Positions 36,867-45,944 are shown, numbered from the stretch's first letter. The stretch is DNA of 64,000 nt from Amycolatopsis thermophila (GCF_030814215.1 NZ_JAUSUT010000001.1:4588001-4652000); one strand, 5' to 3'. Numbers and translations are program-made. Notes: generated by a model from the letters alone, not told the origin.

Positions 36867-38249
36867 ATGAAGCCGTTCCCGCCGTACCGGGTCCAGGTTG
36901 TCAAGGAGATACCGATCACGACCCGGCAGGAGCGGGAGGAAGCGCTTTCCCGCGCCGGCTACAACATGTTCGACCTGCCGGCGAGCATGGTCACCATCGA
37001 CCTGCTGACCGACTCCGGCACGGGCGCGGTCTCGGCGGCCCAGGAGGCCGGCGCCGCGGCGGCCGACCGGTCCTACGCGGGCTCGGACTCGTGGTTCCGG
37101 TTCCGGGAGGCGCTGGCGGACCTGACGTCGTTCCCACACCTGTTCCCGGTCCACCAGGGCCGCGCGGCGGAGCGGGTGCTGTTCTCCACGGTCCTGAAGC
37201 CGGGGCAGATCTCGCTGTCCAACACGCACTTCGACACCACCCGCGCCAACGTGGAGCTGACCGGCGCGGAGGCGCGGGACCTGCCCTGCGCGGAGGCGGC
37301 CGACCTGGACAGCCGGGAGCCGTTCAAGGGCAACATCGACCTGGGGGCGCTGGAGGACACGCTGGCGGGCCCGGACGGGCCGCGGGTGGGCCAGGTGCTC
37401 ATCACCATCACCAACAACGGTGGCGGCGGGCAGCCGGTGTCGATGGCGAACCTCAAGGCCGTGCGCGCGCTGTGCGACCGGTTCCGGGTGCCGTTCTTCC
37501 TCGACGCGGCGCGGTTCGCGGAGAACTCGTGGCTGGTGATCCAGCGCGAGCAGGGGTACGCGGACAAGACGCCCAAGCAGGTCGCGCAGGAGACCTTCGC
37601 ACTGGCCGACGGATTCGTGGCGAGCCTGAAGAAGGACGCGATCTCGCCGATGGGCGCCGCGATCGGCGTCCGGGACACCGAGCTGGCCAAACAGTGCGAG
37701 GCGATCCTCATCGCCACCGAGGGGTTCCGGACCTACGGCGGCATGGGCGCGCACGACCTGGAGCGCGTCGCGCAGGGCCTGCGGGAGGTCCTGGACCCCC
37801 ACTACCTGCGCAACCGGGCCGAGGAGACGGCCCACTTCGCCCGGCTGATCAACGAGGCCGGGGTCGACATCGTCCAGCCCGCGGGCGTGCACGGCCTGTA
37901 CCTCAACGCCGGCCGCCTCCTCCAGCACCTGCCCCCGCACGGCTTCCCGGGACACGCCCTGGCGTGCGAGCTGTACCTCGCCGGCGGGATCCGGTGCGCC
38001 GAGCTGGGGTCGCTGTACCTGGGCACGTTCGACGAGTCGCACAACCTGGTGAGCCCGGCGCCGTTCGAGCTGGTCCGGTTGGCGATTCCGCGCCGGACGT
38101 ACACGCTGGCGCACCTGGAGTACGTGGCCGACGTGCTCGCCTCGATCGCCAAGAACCCGGAGCGGGTGCCCGAGTACCGGGTGACCTACGCGCCCGAGTT
38201 GCTGCGGCACTTCAACCTGAAGCTGCGCCAGGTTCGACGGGGCGTGTAG
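36867..38249 (+). CDS. tnaA: Tryptophanase
   Basis: 460 aa PLP enzyme, beta-eliminating tryptophan to indole, pyruvate and ammonia. Signs: PPYRVQVVKEIPITTRQEREEAL, DLLTDSGTGAVS, AGSDSWFRF, FPVHQGRAAERVLF, ITNNGGGGQPVSMANL, DAARFAENSW, and the PLP lysine in ASLKKDAISPMGA (about residue 253; E. coli has AKKDAMVPMG). FRTYGGMGAHDLE and IRCAELGSLYLG also conserved. It starts 19 bp after the prenyltransferase gene with GGGAGG upstream. Tryptophanase beside an indole prenyltransferase is a known combination in prenylindole pathways; no oxidase gene follows here. Confidence 0.92.
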   Translation: MKPFPPYRVQVVKEIPITTRQEREEALSRAGYNMFDLPASMVTIDLLTDSGTGAVSAAQEAGAAAADRSYAGSDSWFRFREALADLTSFPHLFPVHQGRAAERVLFSTVLKPGQISLSNTHFDTTRANVELTGAEARDLPCAEAADLDSREPFKGNIDLGALEDTLAGPDGPRVGQVLITITNNGGGGQPVSMANLKAVRALCDRFRVPFFLDAARFAENSWLVIQREQGYADKTPKQVAQETFALADGFVASLKKDAISPMGAAIGVRDTELAKQCEAILIATEGFRTYGGMGAHDLERVAQGLREVLDPHYLRNRAEETAHFARLINEAGVDIVQPAGVHGLYLNAGRLLQHLPPHGFPGHALACELYLAGGIRCAELGSLYLGTFDESHNLVSPAPFELVRLAIPRRTYTLAHLEYVADVLASIAKNPERVPEYRVTYAPELLRHFNLKLRQVRRGV

Positions 38250-38346
38250 CTGCTGCTCGGGTTCTTGCCGCTCCGCGGGTCTGCCTTCCGAACCCGATCG
38301 CGTAGCGGCTGGCACGGTCTGGGCTCCTGAGCCAGGAAGGGAGCTC

Positions 38347-38499
38347 TTGGCTGAGCGAGTGTGGAGTGAGAAGGACCTGGTCAGGCGCCCGAACCGGCGC
38401 CTGGCCGTTCTTCGTCACGCGGACGAGGTCAGTGGCACCGTCGCGGCCACCTGCCGGCACTACGGCATCCGCCGCACAGTCTTCTATCGGTGGAACTGA
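38347..38499 (+). mobile_element. Transposase N-terminal HTH fragment (IS481-like)
   Basis: Fifty codons from TTG 38347 to TGA 38497-38499: LVRRPNRRLAVLRHADEVSG, TVAATCRHYGIRRTVFYRWN, the N-terminal helix-turn-helix (ATCRHYGI..FYRW) of IS481/IS3-like transposases. No integrase core (DDE) follows and no terminal repeats were found. A dead scrap marking an old insertion or rearrangement after the prenylindole pair. Confidence 0.7.
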
Positions 38500-38556
38500 A
38501 AGACGGTTCGAGTGCCCCGATGCCTTGCCCGGCCAGAACGTCCACCACACGAGAAA

Positions 38557-38589
38557 GGGCCACCCCGCCCGAAAACGGCGGGGTGGCCC
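38557..38589. terminator. Strong bidirectional hairpin terminator
   Basis: Perfect 13-bp stem GGGCCACCCCGCC (38557-38569) with GGCGGGGTGGCCC (38577-38589), 7-nt loop CGAAAAC. It sits 8 bp past the stop of the cvnABCD operon and could also stop reading from the tryptophanase side. Confidence 0.85.
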
Positions 38590-38597
38590 GGAACAGA

Positions 38598-39197
38598 TCA
38601 GGCCCGCGTCAGCTCGGGCTCGGCGGGCAGCTTGCTCATCGCGTAGCGAACCAGCCGGATGAGCGCCAGCTTGCTCGACTCCCGCGACCGCGCGTCGAAG
38701 AACATCACGGGCACACCGGGGGAGATGGCGAGCGCCTTGCGGATCTCGTCCTCTTCGTACTCGTCCGCGTCGTCGAAGCAGTTGACCGCCACGATGAACG
38801 GGATCTTGCGCCGTTCGAAGAAGTCGATCGCCGCGAAGCTGGAGTCCAGCCGTCGCGTGTCGACCAGCACCACGGTTCCGATGGCGCCGAGCGCGAGCTC
38901 GTCCCACATGAACCAGAACCGGTCCTGCCCGGGCGTGCCGAACAGGTAGAGCACCGTCTGGGGCGAGATGGTGATGCGGCCGAAGTCCAGCGCGACCGTC
39001 GTGGTGGTCTTGCGTTCGACGCCGGTGAGGTCGTCGACACCGGCGCTGGCCTCCGTCATCACCTCCTCGGTGGACAGCGGCACGATCTCGCTCACCGACG
39101 CGACCATGGTGGTCTTGCCGGCGCCGAAACCGCCCGCGATCACGATCTTGACCGGCGTCGGGATGACGCCCGCCTCTTCAGAGCCTGTTGAGGCCAT
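38598..39197 (-). CDS. cvnD: Conservon GTP/ATP-binding protein CvnD
   Basis: 199 aa small Ras-like GTPase of the conservon. P-loop GGFGAGKTT near residue 23, switch region TTVALDFGRITI, DxxG-like LFGTPGQDRFWFMWDEL, and AVNCFDDADE in the NKxD position. Overlaps the DUF742 gene by 20 bp. In Streptomyces, CvnD associates with the other cvn products at the membrane; this one lacks a C-terminal anchor. Confidence 0.93.
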   Translation of the reverse strand: MASTGSEEAGVIPTPVKIVIAGGFGAGKTTMVASVSEIVPLSTEEVMTEASAGVDDLTGVERKTTTTVALDFGRITISPQTVLYLFGTPGQDRFWFMWDELALGAIGTVVLVDTRRLDSSFAAIDFFERRKIPFIVAVNCFDDADEYEEDEIRKALAISPGVPVMFFDARSRESSKLALIRLVRYAMSKLPAEPELTRA

Positions 39198-39543
39198 CGA
39201 GCACCGCCTGGAGTAGTTCGCGATCCGGGGCCTTGGCCGGCTGCGACGGAGAACGGACGATCACGGCGCCCCGTTCGATCAGATCGCTGCACAGCACCTT
39301 GACCACGGCGAGGGGGACCTTGACGTACACGGCAATTTCAGCGACCGACAGCGGGCGCTGGCACAACTCGAGGATCGTCAGGTGTTCCGGGGTGAGGCCG
39401 ATCGGGTCGTGGTTGCCCCGGATGGCCATCACCTGCGTCGCCACGTCGAGCTTGATGTCGACGGACGGGATCCTGCCCCGGGTGATGGCGTACGGCCGGA
39501 TCAGCGGCCCGGCCGCTTCGTCGTACCACTGGTCGTCCGCCAT
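39178..39543 (-). CDS. cvnC: Conservon DUF742 protein CvnC
   Basis: 121 aa DUF742: LIRPYAITRGRIPSVD, LTPEHLTILELCQRPLSVAEIAVYVKVPLAVVKVLCSDLIERGAV, a winged-helix-like pattern. Start overlaps cvnB stop by 1 bp. Completes the cvnBCD part of the operon. Confidence 0.94.
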   Translation of the reverse strand: MADDQWYDEAAGPLIRPYAITRGRIPSVDIKLDVATQVMAIRGNHDPIGLTPEHLTILELCQRPLSVAEIAVYVKVPLAVVKVLCSDLIERGAVIVRSPSQPAKAPDRELLQAVLDGLNRL

Positions 39544-39968
39544 CAGTTGTGCTCCGGAACGAACCTCGCGGCATCCCGGGGAGCCGACGTCATGTAGTCA
39601 CCGACGCGCTTGACGAGACGGCTCATCTCGTAGGCGATCATCTCCACGTCGACGGTCTCCTCGGCGAGAATCGCCAGGCACGCGCCCTGACCGGCCGCGC
39701 ACACGAAGAGGTAGCCCTCCGCCATCTCGATGAGGGTCTGCAGCACCGGGCCGCGCTGGAAGTGCCTGCTGGCGCCCTTGGCGAGGCTCTGCAGGCTGGA
39801 CGCGATCGCCGACAGCTGGTCCGAGTCGTCCTTCGACAGGTTCGCGGACTTGCCCATGAGCAGCCCGTCGGCCGAGAGCACCACGGCGTGCTGCGCCCCG
39901 ACGACCCGGTCAACCGTGTCGTCGAGCAGCCAGTTCAGGTCGACCTTGGAATTCTCGTTCTCGTTCAT
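39543..39968 (-). CDS. cvnB: Conservon roadblock/LC7 protein CvnB
   Basis: 141 aa Roadblock/LC7 domain: LNWLLDDTVDRVVGAQHAVVLSADGLLMGKS, SDQLSAIASSLQSLAKGASRHFQRG, EGYLFVCAAGQGACLAILA, EMSRLVKRVGDYM. Works as a partner, likely regulator, of the CvnD GTPase in conservons. Begins 21 bp after the cvnA stop. Confidence 0.94.
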   Translation of the reverse strand: MNENENSKVDLNWLLDDTVDRVVGAQHAVVLSADGLLMGKSANLSKDDSDQLSAIASSLQSLAKGASRHFQRGPVLQTLIEMAEGYLFVCAAGQGACLAILAEETVDVEMIAYEMSRLVKRVGDYMTSAPRDAARFVPEHN

Positions 39969-39989
39969 CGATGAGGTTCGACTTCCCTC

Positions 39990-42413
39990 TCAGTCGGTGG
40001 TGGCCCGTGGGTCAACCGGAGCGTCCGCGTCGCGCCCGCGGCGGGTTCCCTTGTGGAACGCCGAGAGCGTGGAGCGGGTCCGTCCGGAGAACTCGTGGTA
40101 ATCGGTGGCGTCGGACTCCGGGTCGTCGCGGAGCTGGGCGACCAGGTTCTGCTGCGGCTCGCGCTGGGGCAGCGGGGCCTTGGCGCGCTTGGGCCGCGGC
40201 GAGGGCGCCGGCGTCGGCGCCGCCTCCGGCTCCACGACGGAGATCGTGCGGACCCCGCTCGTCTCGTTCGCCGTCTCCGGCTCGGGTTCGGCGTGCCTGC
40301 CCGCGCGGATCTCCGCGGGGACGCGCCGCACGGGTTCGGGGGAACCGTTGTTGTCGTTTCGTCCCATACCATTCGCCCCGGCCGTGCGGCCGGTCTCCTC
40401 CAGCTCGTGCGAGTCGTGCCCGGACGCGCCGGGGAACTCCGAGTCGGCGTTCTCGGCGACCTGGTCCCCGCTGGCGAGCAGCGCCGTGGGGATCAGGATC
40501 GTGGCGCGGGTGCCACCGTAGCGCGACGAGTCGAACATGACCTTGAGGCCGAGCCGCGCCGCCAGGCGCGCCACCACGAACAGACCCAGGCTGGAGTCGG
40601 CCTTGAGCGCCATCGCGTCGAACTCCGGCGGCTCCGACATCATCCGGTTGGCCCATTCCCGGACGTCGTCCTTCATGCCCAGGCCCTGGTCGGCGACGTC
40701 GACGACGACACCGCGCGCGACCAGCGTCGAGGTCATGTGGACCTGCGACCCGGGCGGGGAGAACGTCGTGGCGTTGTCGACCAGCTCGGCGACCAGGTGG
40801 ATCGTGTCGGCCACCGCGGACCCGATGATCGCGACCTGCGGGACGTTCTCGACCTCGACGCGCGAGTAGTGCTCGGTCTCCGACACCGCGGCGCGCAGCA
40901 CGTCCATCAGCCACACCGGCTTGCGCCAGCGGCGGCCCGGCTGCTTGCCGCCGAGGATGATCAGGTTCTCGGTGGTGCGGCGGGCGCGGGTGGCCAGGTG
41001 GTCGAGCTGGAACAGGCCCTTGAGCTGCTCGGGGTTCTCCTCGCGGCTCTCCATCCGGTCCAGGATCTGCAGCTGGCGGTGCACCAGGCCCTGGTTGCGG
41101 TGCGCGATGCCGAGGAACACGTTGTTGACACCGCTGCGGGCCTTGGCCTCGGAGGCGGCGGCCTGGACGGCGGTCAGCTGGGCGATGTTGAACGCCTCGG
41201 CCACCTGCCCGATCTCGTCCTTGCCGTGGTCCAGCCGCGGCAGCTCGGCCCCGACGTCGACCGCCTCGCCCTCCTTGAGGCGGCTGACGATGCTGGGCAG
41301 GCGCGTGCGGGCCAGCTCCAGCGAGTCGTTGCGCAGGCGCTCCAGGCGCGTCATCAGGGTCCGGTCGACCAGGGTGCGGGACACGCGGACGGCGACCCAG
41401 ATGGAGGCGACGGCGGCGAGCAGGGCGACCACACTGCCGATGATCACCGTCCACAGGTTGACGTTGCCCTTGTCCAGTGCGGCGCCGGAGGCCAGCTCCG
41501 ACTGCTCGACGGTCAGGTCGATCAGCTGCGTCGAGACCTGGGTGGTGACGTCCCGCCAGTCGTTCTCCCGCACGTTGAGACCGGCGACGTTCTCACGGAA
41601 CGGGCCAGGGCCGTGCGAGATGATCACGTTCTCCGCCGCCGCGAGCCGCTGCCACGCGTCGGTGTTGGTCAGCTGCCGGTACCGCTCGCCGGCCTGCGGG
41701 GCCATGTAGGAGGCGACCTTGGCCAGCTGGTTGCGGTAGCTGCCGACGAGCTGGGCGAACTGCAGGTGGTCGGCGGGGGAGAACTGGCCGGCCGCGAAGG
41801 CGCTGGAGGCCAGCGAGGCCGCGCGCGACATCTGGTCGGAGGCGCGGAAGATGTCCACCGACGTCATCCCGCCCTGCGTGGACTCCGCGTCCGGCACCAG
41901 GCGGGCCTGCGAGTCGAACAGGTCGGTCGAGGTGTCCAGCAGCCGGTTGTAGAAGTCGTTGACCTGCTCCTTGGAGATGGTGCGCAGGTTGATCTCGGCT
42001 CGGATGACCGGGAGCTGGTCGAGGCTGGACTCCATCTGGTTCATCCGCTGCCCGATCTCGTCGGGCACCAGGCTCTTCACCTCGGCCAGCGCGCTGCGCA
42101 GGCTGGTCAGCGACTTGTCGATGGACTGCTGCTGCGCCTGCAGGTCACGCAGGCCGACCTGGGGGCGTTCCAGGTAGACCAGGGACAGCTGGCGTTCCTG
42201 CTGGACGGCGCCGAGCGCGGTGACCGCGGGGATCGACACGTCCTGCACGGAGGAGGCCACCGTGCGGACGTAGATCGCGTCGACGAGGAAGTAGCCCGAA
42301 CCCGCGATCCACATCACCAGCAGCGCGATACTGGGGATCAGGACGGTGCCGGTCAGGCGCTTGCGGATCGACTTGTGGTGGCCTTCGCCAGACTTGTCTT
42401 CTGTGTTTTTCAC
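39990..42413 (-). CDS. cvnA: Conservon sensor histidine-kinase-like protein CvnA with nitrate-sensor-like domain
   Basis: 807 aa from GTG 42413. Two membrane helices: VLIPSIALLVMWIAGSGYFLV (about 24-44) and LWTVIIGSVVALLAAVASIWV (about 316-336). The extracellular part between them is the nitrate/nitrite-sensor (NIT) type. Cytoplasmic part: HAMP-like, helix with NVFLGIAHRNQGLVHRQLQIL, then HATPase: ELVDNATTFSPPGSQV (N box), DVADQGLGMKDD (G1), SLGLFVVARLAARLGL (G2). The His box is HRNQ rather than HE-x-[KN]P, as usual for CvnA. C-terminal ~130 residues are Pro/Glu-rich and disordered. Confidence 0.92.
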   Translation of the reverse strand: MKNTEDKSGEGHHKSIRKRLTGTVLIPSIALLVMWIAGSGYFLVDAIYVRTVASSVQDVSIPAVTALGAVQQERQLSLVYLERPQVGLRDLQAQQQSIDKSLTSLRSALAEVKSLVPDEIGQRMNQMESSLDQLPVIRAEINLRTISKEQVNDFYNRLLDTSTDLFDSQARLVPDAESTQGGMTSVDIFRASDQMSRAASLASSAFAAGQFSPADHLQFAQLVGSYRNQLAKVASYMAPQAGERYRQLTNTDAWQRLAAAENVIISHGPGPFRENVAGLNVRENDWRDVTTQVSTQLIDLTVEQSELASGAALDKGNVNLWTVIIGSVVALLAAVASIWVAVRVSRTLVDRTLMTRLERLRNDSLELARTRLPSIVSRLKEGEAVDVGAELPRLDHGKDEIGQVAEAFNIAQLTAVQAAASEAKARSGVNNVFLGIAHRNQGLVHRQLQILDRMESREENPEQLKGLFQLDHLATRARRTTENLIILGGKQPGRRWRKPVWLMDVLRAAVSETEHYSRVEVENVPQVAIIGSAVADTIHLVAELVDNATTFSPPGSQVHMTSTLVARGVVVDVADQGLGMKDDVREWANRMMSEPPEFDAMALKADSSLGLFVVARLAARLGLKVMFDSSRYGGTRATILIPTALLASGDQVAENADSEFPGASGHDSHELEETGRTAGANGMGRNDNNGSPEPVRRVPAEIRAGRHAEPEPETANETSGVRTISVVEPEAAPTPAPSPRPKRAKAPLPQREPQQNLVAQLRDDPESDATDYHEFSGRTRSTLSAFHKGTRRGRDADAPVDPRATTD

Positions 42414-42730
42414 GACGCTCCACGAAATCCTGGGGACCGGGACGAAGACGGCGACGTCACCACAGAGTCGTACTCAACCACCCCTGTCAAGTGCGGGGTG
42501 CCGACGACGGCCCCACCGGCGGCTCGGGGGTCGTTCTCACTCTGAGTCACAGTCACCGATCACTCGATAGATGCTCTGGTCGGAGGAGAATCATGTCGCA
42601 TTCGGTTCCCGCGCGAGCCGCGACCCCCCGGTTACTGTGCGCAAACCACGTTCTTCCCGGTTGCGGCGACCCCCTGGCCCCCGAAAGCGTTTTCCTCCGC
42701 ACGGGTGAGCTACGCAGAGGTGCCGGGAAC

Positions 42731-42780
42731 GGCGAACCCGTGCCACGGACGCGGGAAGGCGTTCGTGACGCGGGTTCGCC
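42731..42780. repeat. Inverted repeat between cvnA and the phospholipase remnant
   Basis: Perfect 10-bp arms GGCGAACCCG (42731-42740) and CGGGTTCGCC (42771-42780), 30-nt spacer. It lies just past the stop of the phospholipase C remnant (42785), so it may be the terminator of that former gene. The rest of 42414-42784 shows no sure gene; TTGACA at 42485-42490 (minus) is a -35 candidate for cvnA. Confidence 0.55.
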
Positions 42781-42784
42781 GGGG

Positions 42785-43598
42785 TCAGGCGCCCAGCGCC
42801 GGGCCGGAGCGCGCGATCCGGCCGGTCTCCACGTGCCCGGCCGGCTGCCGCGTGACACCGGGCCCGTCGACGCTCACGTCGCACCAGCCGTCCGTGGTGC
42901 GGACGAGGTGCACGGCCGACGCCCCGGCCCGCGGTCGGTGGGCCGCCGCGCGGTCACCTCGGCCGCGTCGCCGGCGAACCGGCGGAAGAACCCGGTCGGG
43001 CCGTGCGCCGCGACCTCGGCGGCCCAGGTGTCGCTGACCTGGTCACCGGCTCCGACGGCGTACCCGCGGGGGCCGTCGGCGTACGTGACGTGGAAGTGCG
43101 CGCCCGCCCCGCCCCGGCCGGCGAAGGTCAGCGTCAGCCTGCCCTCGCGCCTCGCCGTCCACCGCCACGTCGTAGGGCAGCGGCAGGGCCGGGCGGCGGC
43201 GCTCTCCTGGCCGGCAGCGCCGGATCGGCCGGGGAGCGGGCACGGAGTCCGGGTGCCGGTCGCGGTCCGGGTGGGCGACGTCGAACGCCGTGGTCAGGTC
43301 GCCGCAGATCGCGCGGCGCCACGGCGAGAGGTGTGGTCGAACGCCTGCGAGCACACGCGGCCACCCTTGCTCCACGGCGACACCACCACCATCGGCACGC
43401 GCCGGCCGACGCCGTGGGGCAGGCCGTCCAGCAGCTCGCCCGTGGTGTCCACAGTGGATCTGCCGGGCACTCCGCCGCCGGCCGGAACGGCAGCACCTCG
43501 CGGTCCGGCTGGTCCTGGGCGACGCTCGGGGCGAGCGCGGACAGGGCGGCGGATCCGCCGGCCGGCTGCGGGAACCCGCGACGGTGCAGGGCTGTCAC
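42785..43598 (-). pseudogene. Gutted phosphocholine-specific phospholipase C gene
   Basis: About 0.8 kb where an intact gene needs about 2 kb. Start: MTALHRRGFPQPAGGSAAL, an RR-containing Tat-like signal. Then, in another frame, VPMVVVSPWSKGGRVCSQAFDHTS, the late catalytic-domain motif; then SPWRRAICGDLTTAFDVAHPD; then, in further frames, LTLTFAGRGGAGAHFHVTYADG, GDQVSDTWAAEVAAHGPTGF and FRRFAGDA, the C-terminal DUF756-like repeats, ending at a TGA at 42785-42787. The central catalytic core is missing and there are several frameshifts, so the gene is dead. Confidence 0.82.
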
Positions 43599-43657
43599 GG
43601 CGGTCAGTCTGATCTCGCGCTTCGCGGGTGTCCGGTGGCCTGCCGCGAGCCGGCGCC

Positions 43658-44416
43658 CTAGCGGCCGGGGAGCCGGCCGAAGCTGTCCACACTGGACCCG
43701 GTGGGCACGTACTCCAGCCCGACCCAGCCGTCATACCCGGTGGCCGCCAGGCGGTCCAGCCACGCGATGACCCCGAGCGTCCCGGTGCCCGGCTCGTGAC
43801 GTCCCGGCGCGTCGGCCACCTGGACGTGCCCGATGCGCTCGAACAGCGGCGGGGCGAGCAGCGCGTCCAGGTCGTCGCCGTTGACGCCGAGGTGGTAGAC
43901 GTCCGCGAGGAGCCTCACGCCGTCCGCCCCGGCCTCGTCGGCGAGCGCGAGCGCGTCGGCGGCGTGCAGCAGCGGGTAGTCCGGCGCGCCGCTGAGCGGT
44001 TCGAGCAGCACCGTGCCGTCCAGTCGCTCGGCCGCGAACGCGAGGTTGTCGAGCAGCACGTCTCGCGACGCGCCGGTGCGGTTGCCGGGCAGGACGTTGA
44101 ACAGCCGGCACCCGAGCCGTTCGGCGATGCCCGCGGCGACGTCGACCCCGTCCCGGAACTCCGCCGTCCGCCCGGGAAACGCGGCCAGCCCCCGTTCCCC
44201 CGCGGCGAGGTCCCCGTGCGGCACGTTCAGGGACACCAGCTGCACGCCGGCATCGGCCACCGAGCGCACGAACCGCTCGACCTCGCGGTCACCCGGCACG
44301 CCGCGGAAGGGCCACCACGACTCCACGCCGGCGAAGCCCGCCGCGGCCGCCGCCGCGGGCCGCCGCTCGGGCTCCAGCTCGGTGAACAGGATCGAGACGT
44401 TGACGTCGTACCGCAC
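43658..44416 (-). CDS. Hydroxypyruvate isomerase-like TIM-barrel protein
   Basis: 252 aa AP-endonuclease-2-like xylose isomerase fold. Signs: RYDVNVSILFTELEPERRPAAAAAAGFAGVESWWPF, VSLNVPHGDLAAGERGLAAFPGR, TVLLEPLSGAPDYPLL (metal Glu), LLADVYHLGVNGDDLDA (metal Asp/His), GHVQVADAPGRHEPGTG, and WVGLEYVPTG. These match Hyi/OtnI-type isomerases. Start is GTG 44416 with GAGG upstream. Gene partners (acyl-CoA ligase upstream at 44421) share only a 4-bp gap, so co-transcription is likely but the metabolic link is unclear. Confidence 0.87.
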   Translation of the reverse strand: MRYDVNVSILFTELEPERRPAAAAAAGFAGVESWWPFRGVPGDREVERFVRSVADAGVQLVSLNVPHGDLAAGERGLAAFPGRTAEFRDGVDVAAGIAERLGCRLFNVLPGNRTGASRDVLLDNLAFAAERLDGTVLLEPLSGAPDYPLLHAADALALADEAGADGVRLLADVYHLGVNGDDLDALLAPPLFERIGHVQVADAPGRHEPGTGTLGVIAWLDRLAATGYDGWVGLEYVPTGSSVDSFGRLPGR

Positions 44417-44420
44417 GAGG

Positions 44421-45944
44421 TCATCCTCGCAGACGCGCCCGCAGCTCCAGCTTGGCGATCTTGCCCGTGGCGCCCTTCGGCAGCTCGTCGACGATCCGCA
44501 CCCGCCGCGGGTACTTGTAGGCCGCGATCCGCTCCTTGGCCCACGCCACGATCTCCTCCGGCTCGGCGGTCGCGCCCGGCTTGAGCGAAACCACCGCGAC
44601 CACCTCCTCGCCGAGCCGCTCGTCCGGCTCGCCGATCACCGCCGCCTCCGCGATCGCCGGGTGCCGGTACAGCAGCTCCTCCACCTCGCGCGGGTAGACG
44701 TTGAACCCGCCGCGGATCACCAGGTCCTTCTTGCGGTCCACGATGAACACGAACCCGTCGGAGTCGACGTAACCGAGGTCGCCGGTGTGGAACCAGCCGC
44801 CGCGGAAGGCCTCCGCGGTCTCCTGCGGCCGCTTGTAGTAGCCCTTGGTGATGTTGTGCCCGCGCAGCACGATCTCGCCCACCTGCCCGGTCGGCAGCGG
44901 CCGGTCCGCCTCGTCCACGATCCGCAGCTGCACGCCCCAGATCGGCTTGCCGATCGACAGCACCTTGCGGTTGTCCGCGCCCGGGTTGACCGTCGTCGTC
45001 GAGGCCGATTCGGACAACCCGTAGCCCTCGAGCACGGGGATCCCGAACTTCTCCTCGAACCGGCGCAGCACCTCCTCCGGGATCGCGGCGCCGCCGGAGC
45101 TGCCGATCCGCAGACTGCTGGTGTCGTAGCCGGTCGTGTCGGCGTAGGCCAGCGCGTGGTACATGGTCGGCACCCCGGCCATGATCGTGACGCGGTCGCG
45201 CTGGATCGCCTCCAGCACCGCGGGCACCTCGAACCGCGGCACGACCGAGATCGTGCGCCCGTGCCGGGCCGAGGCGTTGAGGATGCTGGACAGCCCGTAG
45301 ACGTGGAAGAACGGCAGCACCGCGAGCGCGACGTCGTCGGGTTCCGCGCCGAACTTCTCGCTGCCCAGCGTGCAGGTCATGTAGAGCTGGAAGTGCGACA
45401 GCTCGGCGCCCTTCGGGCGGCCGGTCGTGCCGCTGGTGTAGAGCAGCACGGCCGTGTCGTCCGCCGCGCCCGGCCAGATGTCGCCGTCGTCCTCGGGCTC
45501 CAGCAGCGCGCCGAACGCGGTGGTGCCCTCGGGCCAGGCACTCGCGTCGAGTTCGCCGACCACCACCGCGCGCACGCCGGCCAGCTCCTTGAGCGCGGTG
45601 GACACCTCCCCGGCGCCCGCGGTGTGCGTGATGATCATCCGGGCGTCCGAATCGTCCAGGTGGTAGGCGATCTCGGCGGCCTTGAGCAGCGGGTTCAGCG
45701 GCACCATCGTCAGGCCCGCCTTGAGGATCCCGAAGTAGGCGACCACGAACTCGGGCACGTTGGCGAGCTGCACGGCGACCTTGTCCCCGGGGCGCAGGCC
45801 GCGCTCCCGCAGCGCGACGGCCACCCGGCCGGAGCGCCGGTCGACCTCGGCGTAGCTCATCGACCCCGACGGGAACCGCAGGAAGTCCTTGTCCGGCGCC
45901 GCCGTCGCCGACTCCCGCAGCATGATCGCCAGGTTGAAGCTCAT
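44421..45944 (-). CDS. AMP-dependent long-chain fatty acid/acyl-CoA ligase
   Basis: 507 aa. ATG 45944 (MSFNLAIMLRESATAAPDKDF) chosen; the longer frame is not supported. Motifs: DDTAVLLYTSGTTGRPKGAELSH (AMP-binding), AVLPFFHVYGL, GVPTMYHALA, GYGLSESASTTTVNPG, GWFHTGDLGYVDSDGFVFIVDRKKDLVIRGGFNVYP, and the C-terminal catalytic Lys in LPKGATGKIAKLEL. Substrate probably a fatty or aromatic acid. The gene is followed by the isomerase gene after 4 bp. Confidence 0.92.
   Translation of the reverse strand: MSFNLAIMLRESATAAPDKDFLRFPSGSMSYAEVDRRSGRVAVALRERGLRPGDKVAVQLANVPEFVVAYFGILKAGLTMVPLNPLLKAAEIAYHLDDSDARMIITHTAGAGEVSTALKELAGVRAVVVGELDASAWPEGTTAFGALLEPEDDGDIWPGAADDTAVLLYTSGTTGRPKGAELSHFQLYMTCTLGSEKFGAEPDDVALAVLPFFHVYGLSSILNASARHGRTISVVPRFEVPAVLEAIQRDRVTIMAGVPTMYHALAYADTTGYDTSSLRIGSSGGAAIPEEVLRRFEEKFGIPVLEGYGLSESASTTTVNPGADNRKVLSIGKPIWGVQLRIVDEADRPLPTGQVGEIVLRGHNITKGYYKRPQETAEAFRGGWFHTGDLGYVDSDGFVFIVDRKKDLVIRGGFNVYPREVEELLYRHPAIAEAAVIGEPDERLGEEVVAVVSLKPGATAEPEEIVAWAKERIAAYKYPRRVRIVDELPKGATGKIAKLELRARLRG

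Noticed and set aside
40053-42545. 830-codon open frame on the plus strand opposite cvnA
   Set aside because: Antisense shadow of a GC-rich gene; composition is Arg/Gly/His/Val repeats without domain likeness.
42593-42780. Start ATG with a good GGAGGAG, giving MSHSVPARAATPRLLCANHV...
   Set aside because: RBS looks real, but the frame runs on through the phospholipase remnant antisense and has no family likeness; could be a short gene with a lost stop, not claimed.
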